From: Caenorhabditis remanei
Lineage: Eukaryota > Nematoda > Chromadorea > Rhabditida > Rhabditidae
Assembly (NCBI RefSeq): GCF_010183535.1
Contig: NC_071329.1
Span: 3,038,001-3,102,000, forward strand
DNA: 64,000 nt
Reading direction: 5' to 3'
A program made the position numbers and the translations under genes. Shown piece by piece: positions 1 to 11,144 of this stretch (the first letter of the stretch is position 1; every line of letters starts with the position of its first letter). Below the pieces are notes generated by a model that saw only the letters and a list, made by a program, of their open reading frames with translations, was not told the DNA's origin and searched no databases.

Positions 1-297
1 TTCCATTGATACAATTGTAGTTGTCTGGGCATTCCGGATGGCATTGGTCAGATTCTGGAGCAGAATCTGGAGCATCATCGCCAGCGAATTCCCTGACGAC
101 ACGACATTGACCATAAACACAAGATTGGCCGGGAAGTGGGCAATCCAGGTGGTCGACACATTCCATGGACTCGAAGCCATGGACGGCGAGAACGAGAGGA
201 ATCTGAAACATTGAGAGGGATTCTGAAGTCGTCGAGGAGAGGGGGAATTACGAGGGGGAAGAGGGGGAATTACCAAGAAGAAAACGATGAACTTCAT
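1..297 (-). CDS. Secreted cysteine-rich protein, 5' end (runs off window)
   Basis: Two exons are readable on minus: exon 1 at 297-274 (MKFIVFFL), a GT donor followed by a 71-base intron ending TTTCAG, and exon 2 from 202 to the window edge. Joined in phase 0 they give a signal peptide (MKFIVFFLIPLVLAVHGFES) followed by a mature chain with paired cysteine motifs: C-x5-C-x6-C-x4-C, then an acidic spacer, then CHPECPDNYNC. This Cys spacing resembles short disulfide modules (EB-like) common in nematode extracellular proteins; the family assignment is inference. A TATA box lies 66 bases upstream of the ATG. The 3' part is outside the window, so length and function cannot be given. Exon joining is supported by the perfect hydrophobic leader formed only when the intron is removed. 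Confidence 0.7.
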   Translation of the reverse strand, partial: MKFIVFFLVIPPLPPRNSPSPRRLQNPSQCFRFLSFSPSMASSPWNVSTTWIAHFPANLVFMVNVVSSGNSLAMMLQILLQNLTNAIRNAQTTTIVSME

Positions 298-616
298 ATC
301 TCAGGAGAATATTCCAGAGAAGGAGTCGATGGTTTTCAGTGGGGAAAAGCCCGGTCTTTTATATGGTCGGTGATTCGATTAGGCACGATTTCCATGCGGG
401 GGTGCTGGGAAATATTGGAAAAAATGGGTTTTTCTGAAATTTTCAGGAAACCGTCTCAAAAAACTATCCAGAAAAACTCATTTTTTCAAAATTTCCCACC
501 GTCCCCCGCATGTGAATCGTGCCTAATCGAATCACCGACCCTATAAAAGTCCGGGCGGTTCCCCACTGAAACCCATCGCCTCCTTCTCTGGAATATTCTC
601 CTGAGATATGAAGTAT
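291..616. repeat. Inverted duplication of promoter, 5' UTR and start codon
   Basis: The arm 291-455 and the arm 469-616 are inverted copies. Both contain TATAAAA, a leader with the string CTCCTGAGATATGAAGT, and the first codons. On plus the copy opens a frame of only 21 codons from 608, so the right arm has promoter-like sequence but no real gene after it. Confidence 0.7.
357..363 (-). promoter_or_regulatory. TATA box of the secreted-protein gene
   Basis: TATAAAA on minus, 66 bases before the ATG at 297. The same box and spacing occur in inverted orientation at 542-548 (plus), 66 bases before a second ATGAAG at 608. Confidence 0.55.
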
Positions 617-2278
617 CCAGAAAAAAAAACAAAATCCAAAAATCACCTCCCGAAGACGCCCAAATCTAATTAGCTGAACTTGTTTTTGCTTCGAAATAAG
701 GAGTATGCAGCAAAAATCTGGAATTTGAGAAAATTGAATAATCAGTGATTTAGGAGGGGGGGGGGCACGTCAGAAGAAAAAAAACATGACTAGTAAGTCA
801 TTTTTCTTGAAAGTTTAAAGTATGTCTGTCTGTCTGTGTGTCTGTGTGTCCAGTTGTCCGGATATCCAAATTCCGGTAGTCTTAGTACCTATCATTGGGG
901 GCTAATGTCCGGATGTCATGATATCAAGATTCCGGTAACCTGACTAATTAGAAGCCAATTTGATGGTGTGCCATTTTCCAAATAGTCAGTATGAACCTTT
1001 GTACATGATCATGATTCTGGAAAAATTTTGTTGTTTCTGTGTGTCTAGTTGTCCGGATGTCCGGATTCCTGTAATCTTCGAACCAGACTGGTTAGCCTAC
1101 TGTTCACTTCCTAAATTTCAGCCTTTCTTCAGTCAAGTCTCAAAGTTCACTATGTAGTTGTATAGTTGCTAATGATCTAAATAAAATCAATATCTTCTCA
1201 GGGGAATCCTTCAGTGATCTCTATGATATTAGCACTTTCCCCCTAGGGATCCTCCTTGTTATGTGTAGACGTCAAAAGGGGAGATAGGGAGCAATCAAAT
1301 CACTTTTATATAAATTACATGTTTTTGTTCGCTTATTCTTTGTTAGCCTAGACAGGACTAGTCTTTGGTCATTTAGTGTGTCCACAGAGAGTAAAGTGGA
1401 TATATAAGGAGAGGCGAACTTTTAATTATAGTTTTAATCAGAGTTGCAAAATTCCGGGCCGGCCAAGAAAGCTCCGGCCCGGCCCGGCCCGGTCGGCACG
1501 GATTTGAAGTTTTGAACTTTATTCACTACAATTTTTTTCCAAACATTTCATTTTCTCAAAAAATTTCCAAATTTTTTAATTTTGATTTCGGCCCGTCTTG
1601 GCCCGCCCCGTTGCAAGTCTGGTTTTAATGATAACTAGAAAATTCAAATCTTTCGGCTCAAATCTTTTTTTTTCTCAATGTCAAGTAACTACTGTTCCAA
1701 GTTCTCCGAAATTCAGAAATTTCGGTTTTCAGAAAATTAATTCCGTTTCACTGGAAAAGTTCTCAGGATTCTCAAACCACTTTTTTCATACTTACGAAAT
1801 CCCGGCCCGGATTCAAAAAATCTGCACAATTTTTTCACATTTTTTGACTTTTTTTGGAAAATTTCATAAAAAATAGTGAGAAATCCTGTGTACACTAGGC
1901 TTATAATCGAAATTTGAAAATAAAATCGAAAATTCTGAAAACCGGGCCAGTGGAAATTTTCAAATCGGCAGCCCGGCCCGTTTAACTTTATCCGTTTCAG
2001 TTAAAAACTGTGACCTGAAAGTTCCGGAGCAATTCACTACAGACTTCCGTATTTTAAAAATGTTGTGCAGCAATATTTGTTAGGAACTCTAAAGGATTAT
2101 ATCCCCAATCCCGAAAATCCTTACACCGTTTTGAAAAATTCTTGCTTTTCCCCAATCACGTTTTTCTTGAAGTACACAAGGCTCCAATCAAGGTCTTTTT
2201 CACCTTTTCGTTTTCTGTTATTATTGTTATTTTTCTTCTGCATTTTTTTCATTGATAAATGGGAGCTGTTATTTTGAT

Positions 2279-2421
2279 AATAGCTCGGCACAATTCTTAC
2301 AGCTGCGCTCCACAGAAATTTTTTTGAAAAATGTCTCTTTTTCTCTAAATCTCTCAATTTCGCAAACAATTTCCTTTGGTTTCGGTAGAGCGCGATTGTA
2401 ATAAGCGTGCCGTGCTAATAT
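2279..2421. repeat. Short palindromic MITE-like element (CTCGGCACA family, copy 1)
   Basis: Inverted arms TAGCTCGGCACAATTCTTAC and a matching right end reading ...GTAATAAGCGTGCCGTGCTA. Further copies with the same arms lie at 11428-11530 and 22089-22184. Each holds the GCGCTCCACCGAAAT-type motif and its complement. Confidence 0.6.
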
Positions 2422-2436
2422 CTTTTGGATCCATTT

Positions 2437-2902
2437 CAGAGTTGAGCGGCAGAGATTTGCGCGGAATTCCGACTTTCGACTTCCGGGCTGTTTTTCACTT
2501 CCGACTTCCGTTTTGAAAATTTTACTTCTGACTTCCGATTTCCGTTTTCGGATGTTTACTTCCGACTTCCGTCATTCCATAATTGTGGAATTTCCGAGAA
2601 GTATATTTTGCAGAAATAGAAGGAAAAATGATCTAAAAGGACAGTAAATAGGCTTTTCTTCAGCCAAAAACTAATTTTTCACTGATTTTCGCGAATTGTA
2701 TGAACTTTTTCTAGGAGTTTTTGAATCTTTGCGTAAAATTCTACTTCCGACTTCCGACTTCCGGACGTTTTTTCACTTCCGACTTCCGGCTTCCGACTTC
2801 CGTTTTCAAAATTTTACTTCCGACTTCCGACTTCCGGATTAGAAGTTTTACTTCCGACTTCCGACTTCCGTTTCAGAAAAAATCACTTCCGCGCAACTCT
2901 GG
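2437..2902. repeat. AGAGTTGAGCGG terminal-inverted-repeat element with internal CTTCCGA array
   Basis: Left end CAGAGTTGAGCGG and right end CCGCGCAACTCTGG are inverted. The interior is largely runs of ACTTCCG/ACTTCCGG separated by unique AT-rich sequence. Related copies: 6796-7353, 11145-11324, 39708-39977 and a half copy near 40570. Confidence 0.6.
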
Positions 2903-3004
2903 TTTTTACATCATAACATCAAAATAAAGCCAAAATTTTCGCTTTCCGCCTCCCGTACATTTCTTCCAATTTTCCAATTTTCAGATTTCCCAACCACTCC
3001 CCTA

Positions 3005-4618
3005 ATGAACACCAGCTGCGCCAGCCAAGACATCCTAGACCGTCTCTCAGGCTTCAATCTAAAACTGTCTCAAGCCATCGACCTGCTAGCCATATCCCTC
3101 ACCTTCTTCGCCACCTACTCGGCCATCAAAGTGATCTCAACCCAATCGATATTCCAAGTCTCCACCAAAATCCTCGTCTTCCAAATTTTGATCTACGCCA
3201 ACTTGCATCAAGTGTCCTACGGTATCGAGGCGATCGGGTTACTGTATCGCAGTCTTTTTATGCTGGCGGATCCTTGTAACCTGTTACAATCAGATACTCA
3301 TTGTGCACCTTATCTAGAAGTCCTTATGTGCGGGATAAGTGGAATGGTATACGGTCAGACGGGTCTATTAATTGAACGTGGTTTCGCCACGTTCTCCAAG
3401 TGTTACGGTAGCAAAAAACGACTAATTATCGGAGCAATTATCTCATTTATTGTGATGATTTGTAGTCTATCCACTGGTCGGTTACTGTTATGGGATGATC
3501 CATTAAATGGACATGTAATCGGATGCTTCGCGTTTCCGAAGAATAGTTCCGTCAGGTCCGGTTATTATTTCCTGGTTTGTACTGTGTTGACGTTGCTCAA
3601 TTTGATTGTTTCAATATGGATTATGCGATATAATAAGCGGTGTGAATATGAGTGAGTATTGATATGGGACGTTTTGAAACCAGGACGTTTTAAAACCTTG
3701 TCAACCGGGAGATGTCTCCAATAGGACTTGTTTTGGTTTCGAAATGTCTCTCGGTTTCGAAAAGTTACCAAAAGTGTTTTGGCACAGAGTCAATATCACG
3801 AAACTGGGACATCTAGAAACCGGGACGCTTTAAAACCAGGACGTTTCGAAATTACGTCAAAGTGTCCCAGCTTTAAAATTTCTCTCGCTTCGAAACGTCG
3901 AGTTTATCAATTATCTAAACCTCCAGTTTCCAATTGTCCCGGTTTCGAAACGTCCCAACTAAAAAGTGTTTTGCCACAGCGTCAATATCTAGACATTTTG
4001 AAGCCAGGACATGCTTGAACCATAAAATGGGCTTTATGAAACCGGGATATTTTGCAACCGTTTTCAGTTTCAAAATGTCGTAGTGTCAAAACGCTTAGTT
4101 CTGAAGTCCGGTTTGACCCATTTCGAAACCGAGACATATCAGAACGTCAAAGTGTCCCGGTTTAAAACTTTTTCCCAGTTCCCAAATGTCCCGGTTTTAA
4201 ACTGTCCCTAGATCCCAAATTTCAGAACCCGTTTCAAAGTTGGCGCGCGTTTCCAAAAACGAGAAGTCATCGAGTCGACGGGAGCCATTTGCTTCCTAAC
4301 ATTATCCCAATTCATCTTTATGTTTCTCTACTCCTTCGGAATCTACACTCTGAAATTTATCCGAGATTCAATACACCCGCAGACATTCTATTTCTGGATT
4401 GTTTGGTGTTATGTATGTTTTTTTTTTCATTTTTCAAAAAAGTTTGAAAAATCTGAAATTTTCAGACGATGCCATTCATTGCTCTGATGTTCCCCGTGCT
4501 TTTGATCTACCTGATAAGAAGGACACGGGCTCGGCGAGCACTGAAAATTGTGGGAATCACGAATAGAAAGCAGACGCAGGATGATCATATTACTGAGATG
4601 AAATCTATGTGGACTTGA
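3005..4618 (+). CDS. Serpentine receptor class alpha (sra) chemoreceptor, gene 1
   Basis: Seven-transmembrane chemoreceptor of the nematode Sra family, expected in the ciliary membrane of sensory neurons; ligand unknown. Exons 3005-3651, 4226-4412 and 4466-4618 join in frame (phase 2, then phase 0) to give 328 residues, normal for the family. Visible: N-terminal MNTSCASQ, TM1 about 22-44, TM2 55-80, ECL1 cysteines C91 and C100 (PCN...HCAPY), TM3 104-126 with SGMVYGQTGLLIER, TM4 138-163, WDDPLNG loop, TM5 186-208, the RYNKRCEYE end of exon 1, then FKVGARFQKREVIEST, TM6, TM7 and a tail ending QTQDDHITEMKSMWT. A TTTTCAG acceptor-like site lies 20 bases before the ATG, suggesting trans-splicing or a 5' UTR intron. 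It is the only sra gene here on plus and converges on gene 2. Intron 1 holds degenerate repeats of GGTTTCGAAACGTC. Confidence 0.9.
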
Positions 4619-5111
4619 AATTTTTGAAAAAAATTATATTATGTAAAAATTGAAAAAAAAAAAAGGATAAATTATTTTAAAAACTGCATCCAGATGTTGA
4701 ATTCGATCTGAAAATTTCAAAAATAAGGATTCGGCTAATTGAGTCGCTACGCAGCGGATTGAAAAGCGTAGGGAAGTGATACAGATCAAAACTAGTACTG
4801 ATAAATGAAGTTGCTACGCAGTCAATTCAAAATTATAGCGATACGGAGGGCAAAAAGCCAGTTGAGTCGCTACGAAGCGAATCACGTGGAAAAATGATAG
4901 AAATTCGTTCGTGCGTTTGCTACGATGTCAGAGTCATTGAGTCGCTACGCAGCAAATTCCGAATATTTGAACGATACAGAGTTTTGAATTTGAAGAAAAA
5001 AAGGCAAAGCAACATTCAGAACTTTTGAAGAAATACTGAGTTGCTACGCAGCGAATATTGCCAATTTTAACGTTTGCGAGCGATACGGAGTACGAAAATT
5101 GTTTGACTTAC

Positions 5112-5900
5112 CTTGGCCATTTACAAGTGCACGCGTGATTTGGATGTCCGACCACAAGAAATCATTGAAACCGTAGATCAAGTAAGGATAGTCGTATAGA
5201 ATACGGCAGATGGTAAGACCTACTTGTACCTCAGATCTGAAATTATTTTAGCTGTTTTATTTTTCTCTAATCTGACTAGGGGTCGTGACCTATATCATTG
5301 GAAAGCTGAGAAAACGCTGATTCCCAATATATATCCAGTTTTTTTCCCTTGAGGCCTTTTATTCGAGAAAAATGAGGTCAAAGTTTGGACCCCGTCGGTA
5401 AGGTAATGACTTGTCAGGGTTCCAAACTTTGACCTCGTTTTTCTCGAATACCAGACCTCGAGGGCAAAAACTGAATATATATTTGGAATCAGCGTTTTCT
5501 CAGCTTTCCAATGATATAGGTCACGTCGCATAACTCCACGGTCACCTGGAGGCCTTCCCTAGTGAGTTTTGAAAAATTTAATGATTTTTTGGTTTTCACT
5601 TACTTATGCACTTCATCGGGTGTGACAACAGAAAGGGACCGACCGTCTAATCAATTCCCTGTGATGTTTTTCCAGACTGAATGTCAAGGGTTCCGATGAT
5701 TCGATTTCCAGCATTAACACGAAGTTCGAAGCTAAAAATTAGCTTATATAATTGTATCTTAAATATAAATTAAACTCACTTGTTTCCAAAACTTGTCTCA
5801 AATCAATCACAGCTTTTTCTTCATCAATCCAATCTGATCGCTCCTGTTTTGTCAACGTTGATGATGGCGGTTGAGTAGTGGTGGTACGACTAAACGGTGA
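5112..5900 (-). pseudogene. Unrecognised multi-exon gene remnant
   Basis: On minus, 5236-5112 is a 41-codon exon-like frame (starts SEVQVGLTICRILYDYPYLI) between a TTTCAG acceptor and a GTAAGT donor. Its phase matches the upstream piece ending at 5604 (GRSLSVVTPDEVHK, donor GTAAGT). Farther upstream, 5640-5735 reads FELRVNAGNRIIGTLDIQSG and about 5800-5895 reads KQERSDWIDEEKAVIDLRQV, but these cannot all be joined without a frame change: an in-frame TGA precedes the GRSLSV piece and the 5735 acceptor phase does not fit. I therefore call it a broken gene. I do not recognise the protein. A palindromic element (5276-5562) sits in the last intron. Confidence 0.4.
5276..5562. repeat. Palindromic MITE-like element
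   Basis: Inverted arms about 5280-5323 and 5481-5526 (GTGACCTATATCATTGGAAA and its complement) around a second inner inverted pair (GACCTCGTTTTTCTCGAA). A diverged copy occurs at about 6420-6730. Confidence 0.65.
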
Positions 5901-5956
5901 TCAGAAATCACCATGATACTCATTCTGAAAGTTAGAATCGTGATTATCAGAATATA

Positions 5957-6408
5957 CAGTACCACTCAAAAGTATATTAAGTTTTGCCTTTTTCAGTTGA
6001 AAACGCCAAACTTTGAGAGTGTGTCATAGTAATACTTATTGTCCCATCAAGTAGATTTTTAATGGATCATACAGATCAAACCTAGATCTACATTTTTGAA
6101 GTTGACAACTTTTTTGTACGGACACTCCCTAGCAAGTTACATATCGTCAAAGTAATTTATCCCTCAACTCGACCAATTTCAGTGCAAAATAATGCGATTT
6201 TTGAGCTGTCGTCTTAAAATGACCACAACTCTCTAGGGAGTGTCCGTAAAAAAAAGTTGTCAACTACAAAAATAGAGCTCTACGTTCAATCTATATGATT
6301 CATTAAACATTTTTATAGTGTGACATTCAGAATTACTACGGCTCACTCTCAAAGTTAGTCATTTTCCACTGAAAAAAGCCAAAGTTGATACCTTTTTGTC
6401 CGGTACTG
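5957..6408. repeat. CAGTACCGCTC palindromic element with TA duplication
   Basis: Starts CAGTACCACTCAAAAG and ends GTCCGGTACTG, flanked by TA on both sides as in Tc1/mariner-type MITEs. Arms extend inward (CTTTGAGAGTGTG and CACTCTCAAAG; ACGGACACTCCCTA and TAGGGAGTGTCCGT). Relatives: 22498-23382, 24055-24473, 60396-60800. Confidence 0.7.
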
Positions 6409-6795
6409 TAGTTAAACTGTAAAGGCTTCTAGGTGACCGTGGAGATATGAAACGGGATCTATATCATCGGAAAGCTGAAATTACGCTAATTCCAAATAAT
6501 TATTCAGTTTTTGCCCTCGAAGTCAAGTATTCGAGAAAAACGAGGTCAAAGCTCTGACACGGGAAATTTTTTTTTGAAAGTTTATTGCCATTTTCGCGTG
6601 TTAAAAAGGTAATATTTCACTGTATTTCCGAAATTTGACCACGTTTTTCTCGATTAGCAGGACTCGAGGACAAGAACTCAATCTTTATTTGGAATCAGCG
6701 TTTTTTCAGCTTCCCTAGTAAGCTTTGAAAAGTCTACACGTTGTCTTTTTCATTTGTTTCATATATCGAAACTAAAAAAGTTTCTACTTTCCGTT

Positions 6796-7353
6796 CAGAG
6801 TTGAGCGGAATGCGGTTTTTGAAATGGCGGAAGGCGGAAAGCGGAAAGCGGAATGAACATTTTTTGGGCGGAAAGCGGAAGACGGAAGGCGGAATTTAAA
6901 AAATATCGGCGGAAAGCGGAGAGCGGAAGGCGGAAGCGAAAATTTTTTGGCGGAAGGCGGAAAGCGGAATGGAAAAAAATGCCAAAAGGCGGAAGGCAGA
7001 ACACAATTTCGCTTTCAAAAATACGATTTTGGCCTTATTTTGTAGTAAAAAACACTAAAATGCTCAAATTTGTGTTAAATTTTGTTTTTTTGATAAACAC
7101 TGATAGCTTTGCTGCAAAAAACCACAAAAATATCAGTAAATTGGAATAGGTGATCACATTTTTCAAGCTGAGGAAAAAAATCTTTAAACAGCGGAAGGCG
7201 GAAGGCGGAAAGCGGAAATAGAAAAATTTCTGGCGGAAAGCGGAAAGCGGAAGGCGGAATAAAACATTTTTCGGCGGAGAGCGGAAAGCGGAAGGCGGAA
7301 AGAAAAAAGTGGCGGAAAGCGGAAGGCGGAAGGCGGAATTCCGCTCAACTCTG
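6796..7353. repeat. AGAGTTGAGCGG TIR element with internal GGCGGAAG arrays
   Basis: CAGAGTTGAGCGGAAT at the left and ATTCCGCTCAACTCTG at the right are exact inverted repeats. Two blocks of GGCGGAAG/AGCGGAAA units (about 6830-6990 and 7190-7340) flank a unique core. Open frames across it are artefacts of the six-base periodicity. Confidence 0.75.
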
Positions 7354-8180
7354 TTTCCGTTCTACTTTTTTTCGAATTTTCTGGATTTTTTGATAGTAGA
7401 AAAAAATTGTGGAAGAAACATTTCCATTGCAAAATAATGGTGAAAACAATTGAACTGAAGTAAACAAACAGCGACATTGTGATGACTAATTCAAAAATCG
7501 TATTGATTGATGTACATTTAAAAAATGTTGTTTTTCAACAAATCATACCATCTAACAACTTGTCAACTCCAAGATACAGATCGGTTCGATCGGATCGATT
7601 GATGAGGTGGGGATCCATCAGCACTCACAATCAACAAATCATTAGAACTCTGAAAAATAGTACTTGTTAGTTACAGTATGCCCTCAGTGCTACAAGATCT
7701 TCTAAGGCTACAGTATACCTTACTGCTACAGTTCCCTCATACCGTTACAGTATCCCTCATTGCTACAGTACCCCTCAGCTCTACAGTACCTCTTAAACAA
7801 CTTACCAATAAAAATCAATTTTAAAAGGAACCTCAACCAGACAAGGCTCCAGGAAGAGAATGAATGATATTATGACAATCAAGACCGCTTTTATACAGAA
7901 ACTAGGCTCCGCCCATTTTTTGGTGAGAGGGAGAAGGATCGAGGAGACACAGACTACAAAAATTGCAAAAAGCATGCGTCACATTGGAATTGTTTACTGG
8001 AAGAGTGAGGCATTACGAAATTTTTTGGCACTGTGCCAAGTCGATTATCGAGGTACTGTATGGTTAAGAGGTACTGTAGAGCGCGTAATGGATTTCAACG
8101 GTGCCATAGAATTGAACGTAGAAATGTTTGATAAAGCAGAATCTGTAGTTTCGCGCTGTGACTCAGCGATTATCAGAAAA

Positions 8181-8588
8181 TCTAGGGTCTAGGGTCTAGG
8201 ATCTAGGGTCTAGGGTCTAGGATCTAGGGTCTAGGGTCTAGGGTCTAGGGTCTACGGTCTAGGGTCTGGGGTCTAAGGTCTAGGGTCTAGGGTCTAGGGT
8301 CTAGGGTCTAGGGTCTAGGGTCTAGGGTCTAGGGTCTAGGGTCTAGGGTCTAGGGTCTAGGGTCTAGGGTCTAGGGTCTAGGGTCTAGGGTCTAGGGTCT
8401 AGGGTCTAGGGTCTAGGGTCTAGGGTCTAGGGTCTAGGGTCTAGGGTCTAGGGTCTAGGGTCTAGGGTCTAGGGTCTAGGGTCTAGGGTCTAGGGTCTAG
8501 GGTCTAGGGTCTAGGGTCTAGGGTCTGGGGTCTAGGGTCTAGGGTCTAGGGTCTAGGGTCTAGGGTCTAGGGTCTAGGGTCTAGGGTT
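8181..8588. repeat. TCTAGGG heptamer array 1
   Basis: About 58 tandem copies of the 7-base unit GGTCTAG with rare single-base variants (GATCTAG, GGTCTGG, GGTCTAA), ending AGGGTTTA. It lies 90 bases beyond the 3' end of sra gene 2. Confidence 0.95.
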
Positions 8589-8677
8589 TACAAGTTTGTG
8601 CGCCCCTATATCACTTCGTATCATTTTGAGTCGCTATTCATCGAAATAATAAAATATATTTATTCAACAAAAAACAT

Positions 8678-10686
8678 TCAATTCCACACATTCTTCATCT
8701 GCTTGATATGATCCTCCTGTGTTTGCTTAGTATTCGTAAACTTCTTGATAATCATGACTCGACTGAAATGCGACCAACGAATACGGTAGATCAGAAGAAT
8801 TGGGAACAACGCGGCGGTGAATGGGATGGTCTGAAATATAGATATATGAAAGAAGATATTGCGCTCCACTGCGACAAGAAAACACTTACATACAACCAAA
8901 CGACCCAAAAATAGTATTGCTCATAGGTAAGACTGGTGCGGAAGGTTTTAAGCATATAGATTCCGAACGAGTAGATAAACATGAAGATGAATTGGCAGAG
9001 TGTCAGGAAGCATATGGTTTCGGTGGAGTCCAGCACTTCGCGTTTTCGGAATCGAGGTCCCACAACAAATGGGGTACTGTAATGAGGGGAGATTAGGAGT
9101 TTTGGCTTTTCTAGTCCCCCTGTGCTCGATTTTCTTCGAATCTCCCAGTTCGTGTAATGAAAAAACGTGAAAAACAGAAAAAGTCAGAAGTCCAGTGGAC
9201 CGGAAGATTATTCAACGTACTTCAACACCAATGTGGTTGCGTCATGGAAAAAGGGGAAAAATAGTGGTCGGAACGGTCGAGGACTAGAAAGTAAAGTTTT
9301 TCCGGTTTCAAAGTGTCTTAAATTCAATATAGCAAAATTCAATGAATTTTCGATTATCAAAGCTTTGACAATATCGAATAAATCAGCTTAGTGAATTTCA
9401 CTAGAAAAATTTTCAGAGTATTATTCTATATGACTAGAAAGCTGAAGACGCGAGGATTCTGAATATTTTTTCAAATTTGATCCACTACTAAAACGAAGCG
9501 AGATACAGAGGTTTTAGTATCGGAGTCGACATGGCTTCACACACACACCCTTCGCTGGATTCTCATTGGAGCGCGCTTAAATCCAATTTTTAAAAACATG
9601 AATTTTATAAGTTTAAAATGCTGAAGTCACGAGGATTTTGAATCTGTTTTCAGATGTTCAAAAAAGTTAAAATGAGCCGAGATGGAGAGGTGTTAGTTTT
9701 GGTCCAAATCTAAAACCTTTGTATCTCAGTTCATTTCAACTTTTCTGAAAATCTAAAAACAGATGCAGAATCCTCTGGTTTTCAGCTTTCCAATAACATA
9801 CAACACGTTATCTGAATAATTGACGCTTCTCGTCTAGACACCCGTCTAAGCACCCCCTCCCTGTGATCGCGGACATTGACAAAAGCGTTCGTATCTCGGC
9901 TGATTTCAACTTTTTTGAAAATCTGAAAAAAGATTCAGAATTCTCGTTATTTCAGCTATCTAAGCTTATAACTCTTTTTTGAAAGTTTCAAATTATTGGG
10001 TGTCCAAAACTCGATAATTAATTTTTTAAAAAATGCCCTCACCTATACTCAAACTTCTTGTTATACTTCCTAAGCAACACTGACATCAGCAAGTTGAATA
10101 ACGATATACACGTACAAACACTGAAAAAAGTGCTCGACCTCTCCGCACTCCCTTTCGGGAACGCGTTACACGATAAAGCAAATCCATTCAGCGGGTCATC
10201 CCACACAATAATTCGTACAGTGCCAAAACTTAGTACCAAAACCAAAAAAGCAATTAATGCTCCAGTTGTTAAACTCTTTTTCTTCTCATAATCCTTCATA
10301 AAAGTGGCGCAGGCTCTCTCGACAAGTAACCCAGTCTGTCCGTAGATCATACCACTGATCCCTGCGACTAGACACTCCAAAAACCAAACACAATCCGTTT
10401 CAGCTCTAAGGGGGATGCAGGAATCCTGGAGATAAGCCTTGTATAACCGATCGATTGCGGCGAGCCCATAAAATATCTGATGGAGGTTCGCAGAGAACAA
10501 ATTTTGAAATAACAAAAGTTTCGTGGAATTTTGGAAAATCGATTTCCTGTGAACTATTTTATAGGCGTAGTAGGAGGAGATAAATGTTGAGAATATGGAG
10601 ATTAGGTAGACGAGTTGGGAGATTTGAAAATTGAGACTTGCCAGACGAGCGAGCTCGTACTTATGAGCACATACAGGGCTCGACAT
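8678..10686 (-). CDS. sra chemoreceptor, gene 2
   Basis: Exons 10686-10043, 9076-8890 and 8830-8678 give 327 residues. I chose the ATG at 10686 (MSSPVCAHKYELARLASL) rather than the in-frame one at 10716, because a TTTCTTATCAG acceptor-like site lies between them and the shorter form matches family length. Family marks: SGMIYGQTGLLVERACATF in TM3, the WDDPLNG loop, KYNKKFEY before the first donor (phase 2), FRKREVLDSTETICFLTL leading TM6, WVVWLY at the second donor (phase 0), and a tail with NTKQTQEDHIKQMKNVWN. ECL1 departs from the siblings: it reads AYLQDSCIPLRAETDCVWF instead of LDxPC...DCAPY. AATAAA follows the stop within 25 bases. Intron 1 (9077-10042) is filled with dispersed repeats. 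Confidence 0.9.
9430..9990. repeat. Dispersed GCTGAAGACGTGAGGATTC repeat family (representative block)
   Basis: Copies of a diverged unit combining GAAAGCTGAAGACGTGAGGA, TTCTGAATCTG and TCGCGGACATTGACAAAATC in varying orientation. The same unit recurs at about 18400-19150, 19690-20380, 33900-34110, 34900-35720, 36430-36630, 39980-40500, 55020-55400, 58970-59370 and 61500-62430, making it the most abundant dispersed repeat here. Confidence 0.6.
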
Positions 10687-11144
10687 GTCGTTATAGACTG
10701 ATAAGAAATTTTTCAAGAATTTTCGAATCCTCTAGACACTTCCTCTCAGAATTAGGCACCCAGGCGTACTCAGAAACCAAGAATTAGTTTCTAGAATAGA
10801 GATTGTTTATCATTTTGAGTCTAGTGTACTGGAATGAGAGGGTGTGTGATCACTGCAAAAATGGAAAATAGAAAAGTTTGGTTGCAGAAGTTACCGGTAA
10901 GGCATCATAGATTAATTTGGATGTGATGAGTTATGCTATCAAAAAGTCAAAAAATGAACTATGGTGATTGATGAGATATAAAATATGCGCCAAGGTGAGT
11001 GGGAGTTGTTACAAGGAAGTTACAATGACTGAGTAGCGACTCAAAATGATACAAAATGATTTAGAAGCGCGCAAACTTAAAAATGGTGTCATCACGAGGT
11101 GTCATTAATTGCCCAATTAAGACTTCCGCCTTCCGCCTTTCAAC

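Larger units (their letters stand above)
617..3004. other. Intergenic, repeat-rich, no gene
   Basis: Contains CTGT-rich and TCCGGATGTCC-type simple repeats at about 825-1075, GC-rich GGCCCGGCC motifs in both orientations at about 1455-1500, 1590-1620 and 1945-1980, a small palindromic element at 2279-2421 and a terminal-inverted-repeat element at 2437-2902. The last 35 bases before 3005 include a TTTTCAG acceptor-like site. Confidence 0.6.
4619..8677. other. Intergenic between convergent sra genes
   Basis: Holds a GAGTCGCTACGCAGCG-type interspersed repeat (4735-5105), exon-like remnants of an unrecognised gene (5112-5900, minus), palindromes at 5276-5562 and 5957-6408, a further partial copy of the first palindrome at 6420-6730, a TIR element at 6796-7353, short CTACAGTA(C/T)CC repeats at 7675-7790, and a heptamer array at 8181-8588. 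An open frame at 7860-8192 runs into the array and shows no recognisable domain. Confidence 0.6.

Noticed and set aside
7860..8192. 110-codon plus frame
   Set aside because: Ends inside the heptamer array, contains repeat pieces (GTACTGTA), and no homologous features were recognised.
8181..8588. CRISPR array or true telomere
   Set aside because: The 7-base units are contiguous with no spacers, and the flanks continue as ordinary gene-bearing DNA on both sides. Nematode telomeres are TTAGGC.
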